DNA of 48,872 nucleotides, taken from positions 1 through 48,872 of the forward strand of contig JBILMS010000020.1 in NCBI GenBank assembly GCA_044375415.1, in the 5' to 3' direction. The DNA comes from JAWXBG01 sp044375415. GTDB taxonomy: Bacteria; Bacteroidota; Bacteroidia; Flavobacteriales_D; Sanyastnellaceae. The notes beneath the pieces are model-generated. The model worked only from the letters and a program-made list of their open reading frames with translations. It did no database searches and was not told the origin of the DNA. This document shows, one piece after another, positions 6,939 through 14,184 of the stretch (position 1 is the first letter of the stretch; every line of letters starts with the position of its first letter). The position numbers were made by a program, and so were the translations under genes.

Positions 6939-9092
6939 TTAGTTCTGCTCTTCCGGCATACCCTCAGGTCGTGGTAGCAAGGCTTTGCGAGAAAGCTTCA
7001 ACTTACCATTCTTTGGATCGCGGCCGATTACCTTGAACTTAACAAGATCACCGACATTTAACACTTCACGCACATCTTGTACCCTTCTCCACTCAAGCTC
7101 ACTCACGTGAATTAGACCATCTTGTCCGGGCACTATCTCTACAAACGCTCCGAACGCCTGAATTGTTTTAACCGGTCCCTCATAAACTTCGCCAATTTCC
7201 ACTACACGTGGGAAAGCGATGTCACGAACGCGTTTTACACCGGCGTCGAGACCTGCCTTATCTACAGAAGATATTTCTACATACCCTTTACCACCCACTT
7301 CTTCAATGGTAATAACGGTATTTGTTGACTTTTGGATTTCCTGAATGATTTTTCCACCGGGACCGATGATAGCACCGATAACGTCTGTTGGAACTTCAAA
7401 GCTGACCATTCGTGGAGCATGTGGTTTGTAATCCTCACGTGGCTTATCCATTGTTTTTACGATCTCACCAAGGATGTGCAAACGACCTTGACGAGCTTGC
7501 TCAAGGGCTTCACGCATTACTTGCATGCTCAGACCTTTTACTTTGATGTCCATCTGACAAGCGGTAATCCCTTTAGAGGTTCCGGTTACTTTAAAGTCCA
7601 TATCACCCAAGTGATCTTCATCTCCAAGGATATCGGACAATACAGCGTATTTGCCATTTGATTCATCTGTGATCAAACCCATTGCAATACCCGAAACAGG
7701 AGACTTGATCTGAACACCTGCATCCATAAGAGCTAATGTTCCGGCGCAAACTGTTGCCATACTTGAACTTCCATTAGACTCTAGGATGTCGGATACCACG
7801 CGAATGGTATAAGGACATGTATCATTTCCCGGAAGTACAGGTTTTAATGCGCGAAGTGCCAAGTTTCCGTGTCCAATTTCGCGACGGCTCGTACCACGTA
7901 TTGGGCGTGCTTCTCCGGTGCTAAATGGTGGAAAGTTGTAGTGCAATAAAAAGCGATCACTGCGCTCTTGAACTGCACCATCTATGGTTTGCTGATCGAG
8001 TTTTGTTCCGAGTGTAACAGTGGTTAACGATTGTGTTTCTCCACGTGTAAATACACTTGATCCATGTGGACCGGGCAGTATTCCCACCTCAGACCAAATT
8101 GGGCGGATCGTTTTTGTATCGCGACCATCCAAGCGAAGACCCTCATCGAGGATCATATTGCGCATAGCGTCTTTCAAACAGTCGTGCGTGAATTTTTTAA
8201 GTAAGAAAGCATTCGCTGTTTTTTCCTCATCGGTAAAACGAGTGAAAAATTCCTCTTCGATCGCGTGATAAGCATCGCTGCGACCTTTTTTATCGCCGGG
8301 AGTTTTTACTGCCGCGTAATATTTCGCATAACACTCATCCCAAACGAGTTTTTTAAGTTCTTCGTTTTTCGGTTCGTGTTCGTAAGTACGTTTTGTTTGT
8401 GATTTCGGTACTAAAGCAGCAAGTTCATTTTGAACCTTGCACTGCACCTTAATAGCGCTGTGGGCGAGTTCTAAAGCCTCAAGCATTTCTGCTTCGCTTA
8501 CTTCTTTCATCTCACCCTCTACCATGATGATGCTATCGGCTGAACCGGCTACCATTATTTCGAGGTCACAGATTTCGAGTTGCTGCCAGGTAGGATTTAC
8601 AACAAACTGTCCATTTACACGAGCCACTCTCACTTCGGAGATAGGACCGTTAAAAGGAATATCAGATACAGCAAGGGCTGCAGATGCGGCCAAACCTGCC
8701 AGGCTGTCGGACATATTTTCTTTGTCAGCAGAGATCAAGTTAACAATAACCTGAGTTTCAGCGTGGAAATCATCTGGAAACATTGGACGAAGAGCGCGGT
8801 CGATCAAACGAGCAATAAGGATTTCATCGTCGTAAGGACGGGCTTCTCTTTTGAAGTAACCACCGGGAAAACGGCCGGCTGCGGCGAATTTTTCGCGGTA
8901 TTCAACGGTTAGTGGTAAAAAATCGAGACCTTCTTTAGCGGCCTGACTGGCCACTACTGCGGCGAGGAGCATCGTATCTCCTTGTCTCACCACCACAGCA
9001 CCATCTGCTTGTTTAGCGAGTTTGCCCGTTTCGATTGTGATAGGGCGATTGTCTCCCAGATCAATGGTTTTAATAATTGCTTGCGGATTCAT
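6939..9092 (-). CDS. pnp: Polyribonucleotide nucleotidyltransferase (PNPase)
   Basis: A 717-residue 3'-5' phosphorolytic exoribonuclease of normal length. It forms a trimeric ring and works in RNA turnover. Two RNase PH-type domains fill about 1-550; the second carries the catalytic-domain motifs FSTGEARPIRGTSRREIGHG and ILGDEDHLGDMDFKV. The KH domain (about 560-620) has the IIGPGGKIIQEI loop, and the S1 domain (about 625-695) has VGEVYEGPVKTI. It follows rpsO, an arrangement also known in many other bacteria where S15 and PNPase are linked, with a clear terminator between them, so pnp either depends on partial read-through or has its own promoter. Confidence 0.98.
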   Translation of the reverse strand: MNPQAIIKTIDLGDNRPITIETGKLAKQADGAVVVRQGDTMLLAAVVASQAAKEGLDFLPLTVEYREKFAAAGRFPGGYFKREARPYDDEILIARLIDRALRPMFPDDFHAETQVIVNLISADKENMSDSLAGLAASAALAVSDIPFNGPISEVRVARVNGQFVVNPTWQQLEICDLEIMVAGSADSIIMVEGEMKEVSEAEMLEALELAHSAIKVQCKVQNELAALVPKSQTKRTYEHEPKNEELKKLVWDECYAKYYAAVKTPGDKKGRSDAYHAIEEEFFTRFTDEEKTANAFLLKKFTHDCLKDAMRNMILDEGLRLDGRDTKTIRPIWSEVGILPGPHGSSVFTRGETQSLTTVTLGTKLDQQTIDGAVQERSDRFLLHYNFPPFSTGEARPIRGTSRREIGHGNLALRALKPVLPGNDTCPYTIRVVSDILESNGSSSMATVCAGTLALMDAGVQIKSPVSGIAMGLITDESNGKYAVLSDILGDEDHLGDMDFKVTGTSKGITACQMDIKVKGLSMQVMREALEQARQGRLHILGEIVKTMDKPREDYKPHAPRMVSFEVPTDVIGAIIGPGGKIIQEIQKSTNTVITIEEVGGKGYVEISSVDKAGLDAGVKRVRDIAFPRVVEIGEVYEGPVKTIQAFGAFVEIVPGQDGLIHVSELEWRRVQDVREVLNVGDLVKFKVIGRDPKNGKLKLSRKALLPRPEGMPEEQN

Positions 9093-9125
9093 TCTTTTTC
9101 TTCTTTTCGGATTATGGACGTGCGG

Positions 9126-9170
9126 TTAAAAAAAACGCAAAAAGGCAATTGTGTACAATTGCCCTTTTGC
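9126..9170 (-). terminator. Terminator between rpsO and pnp
   Basis: On the minus strand an almost perfect 15-bp stem (arms 9137-9151 and 9156-9170, loop 9152-9155, one mismatch) is followed by eight T residues (complement of 9128-9135). It lies 23 bp after the rpsO stop and 34 bp before the pnp start, and should attenuate read-through into pnp. Confidence 0.88.
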
Positions 9171-9193
9171 AGTGGTATTATTTCAATATGCTT

Positions 9194-9463
9194 TTATCTT
9201 CTGAGATCAAGTTCCTTTACAATTGCACGGTAACGAGTAATTTCCGTTTTGTGAAGGTAATCTAGAAGGCTACGACGCTTACCTACCAAACGGATCAGTG
9301 CGCGCTGCGTGTTAAAGTCTTTCTTGTTGATTTTCAAGTGCTCAGTCAAATGGCTGATGCGGTATGAAAACAATGCGATTTGGGCCTCTGCGGTCCCTGT
9401 GTCCTTTTCGCTCTTTCCGAACTTCTTAAAGAACTCTTGTTTTTTCTCTGTTGTAAGGTACAT
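9194..9463 (-). CDS. rpsO: 30S ribosomal protein S15
   Basis: An 89-residue protein of standard length with the S15 core motifs FGKSEKDTGTAEAQIALFSYRI, LTEHLKINKKDFNTQR and LVGKRRSLLDYL. It binds 16S rRNA in the central domain of the small subunit. A promoter box lies about 50 bp upstream and the leader contains a small CCC/GGG hairpin. In other bacteria S15 represses its own mRNA through leader structures; whether that happens here cannot be told. Confidence 0.98.
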   Translation of the reverse strand: MYLTTEKKQEFFKKFGKSEKDTGTAEAQIALFSYRISHLTEHLKINKKDFNTQRALIRLVGKRRSLLDYLHKTEITRYRAIVKELDLRR

Positions 9464-9513
9464 GCAAATACTGTTGTAAGTGATTGTTATGTAATTATCC
9501 CAAAATTGGGGTG

Positions 9514-9521
9514 CAAATATA
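9514..9521 (-). promoter_or_regulatory. Predicted -7 promoter box of rpsO
   Basis: TATATTTG on the minus strand, followed by C, fits the Bacteroidota -7 consensus TAnnTTTG. No clear TTG is found at the usual upstream distance. The leader would be about 45 bases. A heptad repeat tract begins immediately upstream at 9534. Confidence 0.5.
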
Positions 9522-9533
9522 CAACAAAGTAGG

Positions 9534-9636
9534 GAATTATGAATGAGGAATTATGAATTATGAATGGGGCGGACGGTTTTGGGTTTTGGATGATGGGTTT
9601 TTGGTGATGGATGATGGGTGATAGGTTATGGGTGAA
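9534..9636. repeat. Heptad tandem tracts (GAATTAT-type and GGNTGAT/GGGTTTT-type)
   Basis: Positions 9534-9568 read as five heptads (GAATTAT, GAATGAG, GAATTAT, GAATTAT, GAATGGG). Positions 9574-9636 read as nine heptads in one unbroken register (CGGTTTT, GGGTTTT, GGATGAT, GGGTTTT, TGGTGAT, GGATGAT, GGGTGAT, AGGTTAT, GGGTGAA). The period is exactly seven although the sequence drifts. No coding frame is maintained. Confidence 0.75.
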
Positions 9637-9664
9637 ACGTCCTCCAGAGTCCCATGCTTAAAAA

Positions 9665-9813
9665 TCCAACCGTGAGCGCTGACAAATGATCGTCGGAAAG
9701 CCTCACCCTCCGCCCTCTCCAGAGGAGAGGGAACCGATTCTGCAAACTGAAAAGTTTGCGTTTTTTAAAGCCGCGCACTCTTGAAAACTACATTTTTCAT
9801 TTAACGTGAACGT
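9665..9813 (-). repeat. Intergenic repeat family B, copy 1 (inverted)
   Basis: Its reverse complement matches 21681-21800 over about 110 bp: ACGTTAA.TGAAA, GCGG(C/T)TTTAAAAAACG, CTTTTCAGTTTGCAGAATCG, then CCCTCTCCTCTGGAGAGGGC and GGAGGGTGAGGCTTTC. The part toward 9665 retains only a shortened TTTGTCA/CTCACG end, so this copy seems internally deleted. It abuts copy 2 head to head. Confidence 0.75.
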
Positions 9814-9965
9814 CCCCCTCTCCTCTGGAGAGGGGCTAGGGGTGAGGCCCTCGAAGAAGAATGGCCTCTAAAACTAGAAAATGTAAAAAGTTTATTTTCA
9901 ACCCGAATCGACAGCTTGTCATTGGCAGCTATGAGACCCAAGGAACGAGGGGCGAAGAGTCGAAG
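9814..9965 (+). repeat. Intergenic repeat family B, copy 2
   Basis: CCCCTCTCCTCTGGAGAGGGG is a perfect palindrome. After it come GGTGAGGC, TCGAAGAAGAATGGCCTC, AAAACTAGAAAA, a TTTATTTTCAA segment and CTTGTCATTGGCAGC, in the same order as in the copies at 21681 and 22475. It diverges after about 9935. Confidence 0.7.
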
Positions 9966-10024
9966 GATGGGTGTTGGGTGTTGGGTGTTGGGTGTTGGGT
10001 GATCGATGATGGATTTTGATTTGT
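9962..10024. repeat. Heptad tandem tract (GGGTGTT)
   Basis: Four perfect GGGTGTT units occupy 9969-9996, flanked in the same 7-bp register by AAGGATG before and GGGTGAT, CGATGAT, GGATTTT and GATTTGT after. It is the most perfect heptad tract in the window. Confidence 0.8.
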
Positions 10025-10041
10025 GAAAAGTCCTGATTTTA

Positions 10042-10125
10042 CATGGGCTTCAGCCCGTTTTCAACGTTGTCGTAAATCGATAGTCCTTTCGTTGTCGAGC
10101 CCCGTGGCTTAAGCCCGGGGTGAGA
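10042..10125. repeat. Palindromic element with two GC-rich hairpins
   Basis: GGGCTTCAGCCC (10045-10056) and CCCCGTGGCTTAAGCCCGGGG (10100-10120) are two imperfect palindromes about 45 bp apart. Each can form a hairpin and the two share the GGCTT(C/A)AGCC core. There is no coding potential. It appears once in the window, so calling it a repeat element is an inference from its form. Confidence 0.4.
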
Positions 10126-10146
10126 AATGAGGGGGGAGGTTTTGGG

Positions 10147-10167
10147 GGAAATGAAAAATGGAAAATG
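10147..10167. repeat. Short heptad tract (GGAAATG-type)
   Basis: Three heptads in register: GGAAATG, AAAAATG, GAAAATG. The register breaks after 10167. Confidence 0.45.
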
Positions 10168-10213
10168 AAAGGAAATGCTTTCAACTCAAAATCAATGGGA
10201 TAGCACCCCCCAT

Positions 10214-10241
10214 TTTGCATTTTCAATTTTCAATTTTCAAT
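10214..10241. repeat. Heptad tract (TTTCAAT) abutting the accD stop
   Basis: TTTGCAT followed by three perfect TTTCAAT units, ending 4 bp before the accD stop codon (10246-10248). Confidence 0.65.
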
Positions 10242-10245
10242 TTTA

Positions 10246-11097
10246 CTAGTTTTCTTTCTTGAGCAGTTGAAGCGACAATGCCAATTTTTCCTTCATCTGC
10301 TTGCGGTCGACGATAAAATCTAGAAAACCATGTTCTAAAACGAATTCGGCACTTTGGAATCCTTCGGGAAGGTCTTTTCCGATGGTTTCTTTTACAACTC
10401 TAGGACCGGCAAAACCAATAAGCGCCTTAGGTTCAGCGATATTCAAATCGCCGAGCATAGCAAAAGAGGCTGTTACTCCTCCAGTTGTTGGATTGGTAAG
10501 AATAGATATGTAAGGTAATCCGGCTTCGGCCAATTGCGTGAGTTTTGCAGAGGTTTTGGCCATTTGCATCAACGAAAATCCGGCTTCCATCATGCGTGCA
10601 CCACCACTTTTAGAGATGCAGATAAAGGGGCAATTATGTTTAATGGCGTGATCTACCCCTCGAGCAAACTTCTCTCCTACTACGGATCCCATAGAACCAC
10701 CGATAAATGCGAAGTCCATACAGGCAATAACGGCGGGCGCTTCAGCGATTTTACCATAACCCACTCGCATGGCGTCTTTTAATCCTGATTTTTTGATGGA
10801 AGCTACGATACGATCTTTGTATGGCTTGGTATCCGTGAATTCCAATGGATCGCCACTGGTGAGGTTTTCCGCGATCTCCTCGCATTCGTGATCATCAAAT
10901 AGAATGGCGAAATACTCATCTGATCCGATTTTTTCGTGATAGGAACACTTCGAACATGTCCACATGTGATTGGCATGCTCTTCCGATGTCATCACGTTTT
11001 TACACTCAGGACATTTATACCATAGACCTTCCGGAATCTCTTTCTTCTCCTTGTTTTTGGTAGTAATACCCTGCTTAATGCGTTTAAACCATCCCAT
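10246..11097 (-). CDS. accD: Acetyl-CoA carboxylase carboxyltransferase subunit beta
   Basis: A 283-residue protein that transfers the carboxyl group from biotin to acetyl-CoA, the first committed step of fatty-acid synthesis, together with AccA. The four-cysteine zinc ribbon is at Cys29, Cys32, Cys48 and Cys51. The crotonase-like core has GGSMGSVVGEK and the segment KSGGARMMEAG. The start MGWFKR at 11097 is chosen over an upstream in-frame ATG at 11124. The upstream one would overlap a TAnnTTTG promoter box, and MxWFKR is the usual AccD beginning in this phylum. Confidence 0.96.
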   Translation of the reverse strand: MGWFKRIKQGITTKNKEKKEIPEGLWYKCPECKNVMTSEEHANHMWTCSKCSYHEKIGSDEYFAILFDDHECEEIAENLTSGDPLEFTDTKPYKDRIVASIKKSGLKDAMRVGYGKIAEAPAVIACMDFAFIGGSMGSVVGEKFARGVDHAIKHNCPFICISKSGGARMMEAGFSLMQMAKTSAKLTQLAEAGLPYISILTNPTTGGVTASFAMLGDLNIAEPKALIGFAGPRVVKETIGKDLPEGFQSAEFVLEHGFLDFIVDRKQMKEKLALSLQLLKKEN

Positions 11098-11121
11098 ATC
11101 GTACAAATAATTATCGGTGTG

Positions 11122-11129
11122 CAAACATA
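11122..11129 (-). promoter_or_regulatory. Predicted -7 promoter box of accD
   Basis: TATGTTTG on the minus strand followed by C fits TAnnTTTG. It is 24 bp upstream of the chosen ATG, giving a leader of roughly 18 bases, and it rules against the longer ORF. I see no convincing TTG at the -33 distance. Confidence 0.5.
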
Positions 11130-11309
11130 AGGGAACAGCTAAAAACCTCTTTCATGTTTCGTCCAATTTGCAAAATGATCCTGTTAGTATCAAAAAATAA
11201 ATCTAAAGAACCGGCAATACATTAAAGCGTTACTTTAATCTATTGAATTTAATATAATACTAAACAGTTCATTATAACAATACAATAATCGATCAGAACA
11301 ATGCTATGA

Positions 11310-11951
11310 CTATTTGAAGGTGATGACAGTCTTCAGGTTCTTTTCTTTATTGTAGATGTCGCCAAAACTCACATAGATAGATACCGAATTGCTTTCAGCG
11401 TCAAAACTTCCTATTTCGCTTTCAAATTTTGCGATGGTTTGCTCGAATGTGAAATTACCGGATAAGGTTAGCATGGCATCCATAGCCTCAATATCTTCAG
11501 GAGTTGTTGGTTCTTCCCCCTCTTCTCCCATAAAATCGCGAAAGACGTCTATTTCGATCCCCGTTTTCGTAGGTGTAAAATTGAACACATTCAACATTTG
11601 CATTTGGTCTTCTCCCTCTGCTGTCATAGCCGGAGTATTTGCCATTTCCAGGGCTTCGATGCCGGTAAATGAAAAATTGGCGCTCAAGACACCCTCTTCA
11701 AAAATTGCATCTACATTGGTAATACCTTCCATTTTACCATAGTGTTCTTTGAAATCACGGATATCCTCCGCAGTAAACGTGGAATCTGTTGGAAGGGAAT
11801 CTGACGCGGCAAATTCTTCCATGCTAGAAACATCTACCATCAAATTGTAATTACCCGAAAGGTCTTTGTTGAAATAGTAGTTTTGTTCAACAATACACGA
11901 TGTGAGCAATGCACAAATGGCGATGAAAGAGAGAATGGTTTTTGAAAGCAT
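11310..11951 (-). CDS. Putative lipoprotein of unknown function
   Basis: A 213-residue protein with a short lipoprotein signal peptide (lipobox LTSC, modified Cys19) followed by VEQNYYFNKDLSGNYNLMVDVS. The rest is acidic and beta-rich, with no motif I recognise. The FNKDLSGNYNLMVDVSSM start resembles a class of small Bacteroidota lipoproteins in which a Gly/Asp-rich strand follows the lipidated Cys, but I cannot name a family. It is probably anchored in the outer membrane facing the periplasm. It has its own promoter box upstream and heptad repeats in the presumed leader. Confidence 0.75.
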   Translation of the reverse strand: MLSKTILSFIAICALLTSCIVEQNYYFNKDLSGNYNLMVDVSSMEEFAASDSLPTDSTFTAEDIRDFKEHYGKMEGITNVDAIFEEGVLSANFSFTGIEALEMANTPAMTAEGEDQMQMLNVFNFTPTKTGIEIDVFRDFMGEEGEEPTTPEDIEAMDAMLTLSGNFTFEQTIAKFESEIGSFDAESNSVSIYVSFGDIYNKEKNLKTVITFK

Positions 11952-11959
11952 CTTTTTTT

Positions 11960-12001
11960 GAATTATAAATGATGAATTATGAATTATGAATGTTGGATTC
12001 T
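11960..12001. repeat. Heptad tract (GAATTAT) in the leader of the lipoprotein gene
   Basis: Six units in one 7-bp register: GAATTAT, AAATGAT, GAATTAT, GAATTAT, GAATGTT, GGATTCT. It lies between the predicted promoter box and the ATG, so it would be transcribed as leader RNA. Confidence 0.7.
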
Positions 12002-12003
12002 GC

Positions 12004-12011
12004 CAAAGATA
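12004..12011 (-). promoter_or_regulatory. Predicted -7 promoter box of the lipoprotein gene
   Basis: TATCTTTG on the minus strand followed by G fits TAnnTTTG. The start site would be near 11998 and the leader about 45 bases, made of heptad repeats. The -33 element is unclear. Confidence 0.45.
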
Positions 12012-12113
12012 AACGCAAACTCAACCGAGCGGAGCCGAGGTTTCATCTGTTCAAGATAAGATAGCGGTCCCCGAGCGAAGACGTGTCCCTGCGCTTGCCG
12101 AAGGGGGGCATGA

Positions 12114-12155
12114 TGAATGATGAATTATGAATGTTGAATTATGAGTTATGAGTTA
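12114..12155. repeat. Heptad tract (TGAATTA) abutting a stop codon
   Basis: Six units in register: TGAATGA, TGAATTA, TGAATGT, TGAATTA, TGAGTTA, TGAGTTA. The tract ends exactly at the stop codon of the surface-protein gene (12156). Between 12012 and 12113 there is only a GC-richer stretch without a gene. Confidence 0.75.
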
Positions 12156-14108
12156 TTACCGAAGAAGCATCAAATGTCCGACATATTCTTTCATTTCACC
12201 CGAAGTATTGAAGGCTTGTATGTGATAGTTGTAGGCATCGTCGCCAACTAGATCGAAACTTGGAGACCAAGATTCATCAATGTTTTCGGAGTAATAAATG
12301 AGGTTGCCCACTCGGTTGTATATCCTGATTTTTACTCCGGCCAAATTATATCCTTTCACTTGCCATGAATCATTTATTCCATCGAAGTTGTTGGTGAATG
12401 CACTTGGTATAAATATGCCCCATCCGCACCATTCGAAAAAGACATCGATCGTATCTGCAGCACTTCCACATTCGTTTGAAACGCTAACAATGTATGTACC
12501 GGTAGTATCCACAGAAAGCACAGCGGTGGTATCTCCGGTATTCCAGATATAAGAGGAATTTTGTTCTTCAAAAGCATCCAGATTTACCGGCTCTCCCACA
12601 CAAATGGAAATATCGGTTCCGATATCTAATTGGGGCAAAAGGACTTGGTAAACGTCTGTGCCGTACGTCGCAACGCATGGTCCATTGTTCATCTCAATGT
12701 GATAATAACCGGGTTCATCGACGACAATCTCTTGAGCAATTTCGCCCGTACTCCACAAACCTGACATGTTCGAAGTAAGAATTGTCTCACCATTTTCACA
12801 TAACAAAGCTGTTTCAGGGAGCACATTCGTTGGATAATCGAAATACACTACTTCCATCGTATCGGTTGTCGAACAACCTGATTCCTCCAAGGTGAAAATG
12901 TACGTTCCGGGTTCATCCACCAAAAGTGTGCTCGACATTTCTCCTGTTGACCAGAGGCCTGTGTAGGTTGCATCTAATGTGGCCGTCTCACCTTCACACA
13001 ACTCAAGGTCGGGCCCAATATCCACCGGAGGGAAAATTACTACGTCGACAAATACGTCATCCGTTGCGGTGCAGAAACCATATTGAACAGTTGCCGTGTA
13101 GGTTCCTTGCTCATCTACCAGAATAGTTTCAGTGTCGTCTCCATTGCTCCAAGCAACACTTTGCCAAGTATCACCGGCATTCAAAATGACCGATTCACCT
13201 TCACATAAAATTTGATCCGGACCTAAGTCAAATGAAGGAACGGGAATTACGGTAATATTCACCTGATCAGTGGTAACACATCCAACTCCGGCCGAATCTG
13301 TGGTGAGGATGTAACTATACACGGTATTAAAGTTCCCTGTGTTAAAGAGGGTAACTGTCGGATCCGAGACCGCAGTCGAACTCAAACCATCCGGATTATT
13401 CCAAGAATAACTGTATCCACTGACAGAAGATTGACCCAAGGTAATGGTTTCGCCGCTGCAAATAGTTTCATCGCTGCCTGCAACTGCCTGTTGACTCAAC
13501 TCATAAGAATAACAAGAGGTCATTGATATATCATCTATACCAAAGTCGTTTCCCCCGGTTTGATTTTGCTGATTTACAATACAAATTTCTACTGAAGTAA
13601 GATTTCCGGAGTTCCAGGAAAAGGTTTGTTCCGACCAACCTGCATCTGCGGTAAGGATATCGGGATTTAGGACACCATTAAAAGAAACTTGAAGCAATGC
13701 CAGTGGATGAACGTCGTTATTATTGGTGATATCCTGAGCCCAAAACGAAAACTGATAATCGGTATTCGGAACCACATTCACCGTTTGACACCATACTTCA
13801 ACCCCGGCTTGTCCCTGTCCATTAGCTATTAAAAAATTGCCAAAGGGTGGGTTGGTGTGATCGCTGCCGGTAAAATCGGAGTGATATAAAATAGCCGCCG
13901 CTCCAATGGCATATGTTCCCTCAGGGCAAAGTGGACAGAAAAAACCTGAACCCAAATTCAAATCCGTAGTGAAGCTATTATTCCCACCGGTAAAATTGCC
14001 ATTCTGGATCAGTTGAACAGAATATTCGCATGAACCGCATTGAGCCTTTAATTCTTCGCTCATACAAAAGCAGAACAAAAAAATAAGTGTAAAAAATACC
14101 TGTTTCAA
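12156..14108 (-). CDS. Secreted surface protein with type IX sorting domain (type B)
   Basis: A 650-residue protein if started at the TTG at 14108. That start gives MKQVFFTLIFLFCFC..AQC, a good signal peptide; a longer reading from another TTG at 14156 adds 16 polar residues before it. After the signal comes a domain of about 190 residues with paired cysteines (CGSC, CPLC), probably carbohydrate-binding-like. Then follow four to five Ig-like/PKD-type repeats of about 75 residues, marked by D(I/L)GPDxxLCEGE..LDA and YTxTV. The C-terminal domain (about the last 85 residues: FIPSAFTNNFDGINDSW, IRIYNRVGNLIYYS) matches the gliding-motility-associated T9SS type-B sorting signal (TIGR04131). The mature protein should be exported by T9SS and attached to or released from the cell surface. 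Confidence 0.9.
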   Translation of the reverse strand: MKQVFFTLIFLFCFCMSEELKAQCGSCEYSVQLIQNGNFTGGNNSFTTDLNLGSGFFCPLCPEGTYAIGAAAILYHSDFTGSDHTNPPFGNFLIANGQGQAGVEVWCQTVNVVPNTDYQFSFWAQDITNNNDVHPLALLQVSFNGVLNPDILTADAGWSEQTFSWNSGNLTSVEICIVNQQNQTGGNDFGIDDISMTSCYSYELSQQAVAGSDETICSGETITLGQSSVSGYSYSWNNPDGLSSTAVSDPTVTLFNTGNFNTVYSYILTTDSAGVGCVTTDQVNITVIPVPSFDLGPDQILCEGESVILNAGDTWQSVAWSNGDDTETILVDEQGTYTATVQYGFCTATDDVFVDVVIFPPVDIGPDLELCEGETATLDATYTGLWSTGEMSSTLLVDEPGTYIFTLEESGCSTTDTMEVVYFDYPTNVLPETALLCENGETILTSNMSGLWSTGEIAQEIVVDEPGYYHIEMNNGPCVATYGTDVYQVLLPQLDIGTDISICVGEPVNLDAFEEQNSSYIWNTGDTTAVLSVDTTGTYIVSVSNECGSAADTIDVFFEWCGWGIFIPSAFTNNFDGINDSWQVKGYNLAGVKIRIYNRVGNLIYYSENIDESWSPSFDLVGDDAYNYHIQAFNTSGEMKEYVGHLMLLR

Positions 14109-14184
14109 AATGAGTTGGTTAGGGATCTGATTGTACGCAAGATACACAATTTGCAAAACGGCTACACAAATCGTTTGCCATTTT

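Noticed and set aside
9534..10241. CRISPR array or phage attachment site among the repeats
   Set aside because: Heptad tracts have no spacers and family B copies are irregular and inverted; no integrase is near.
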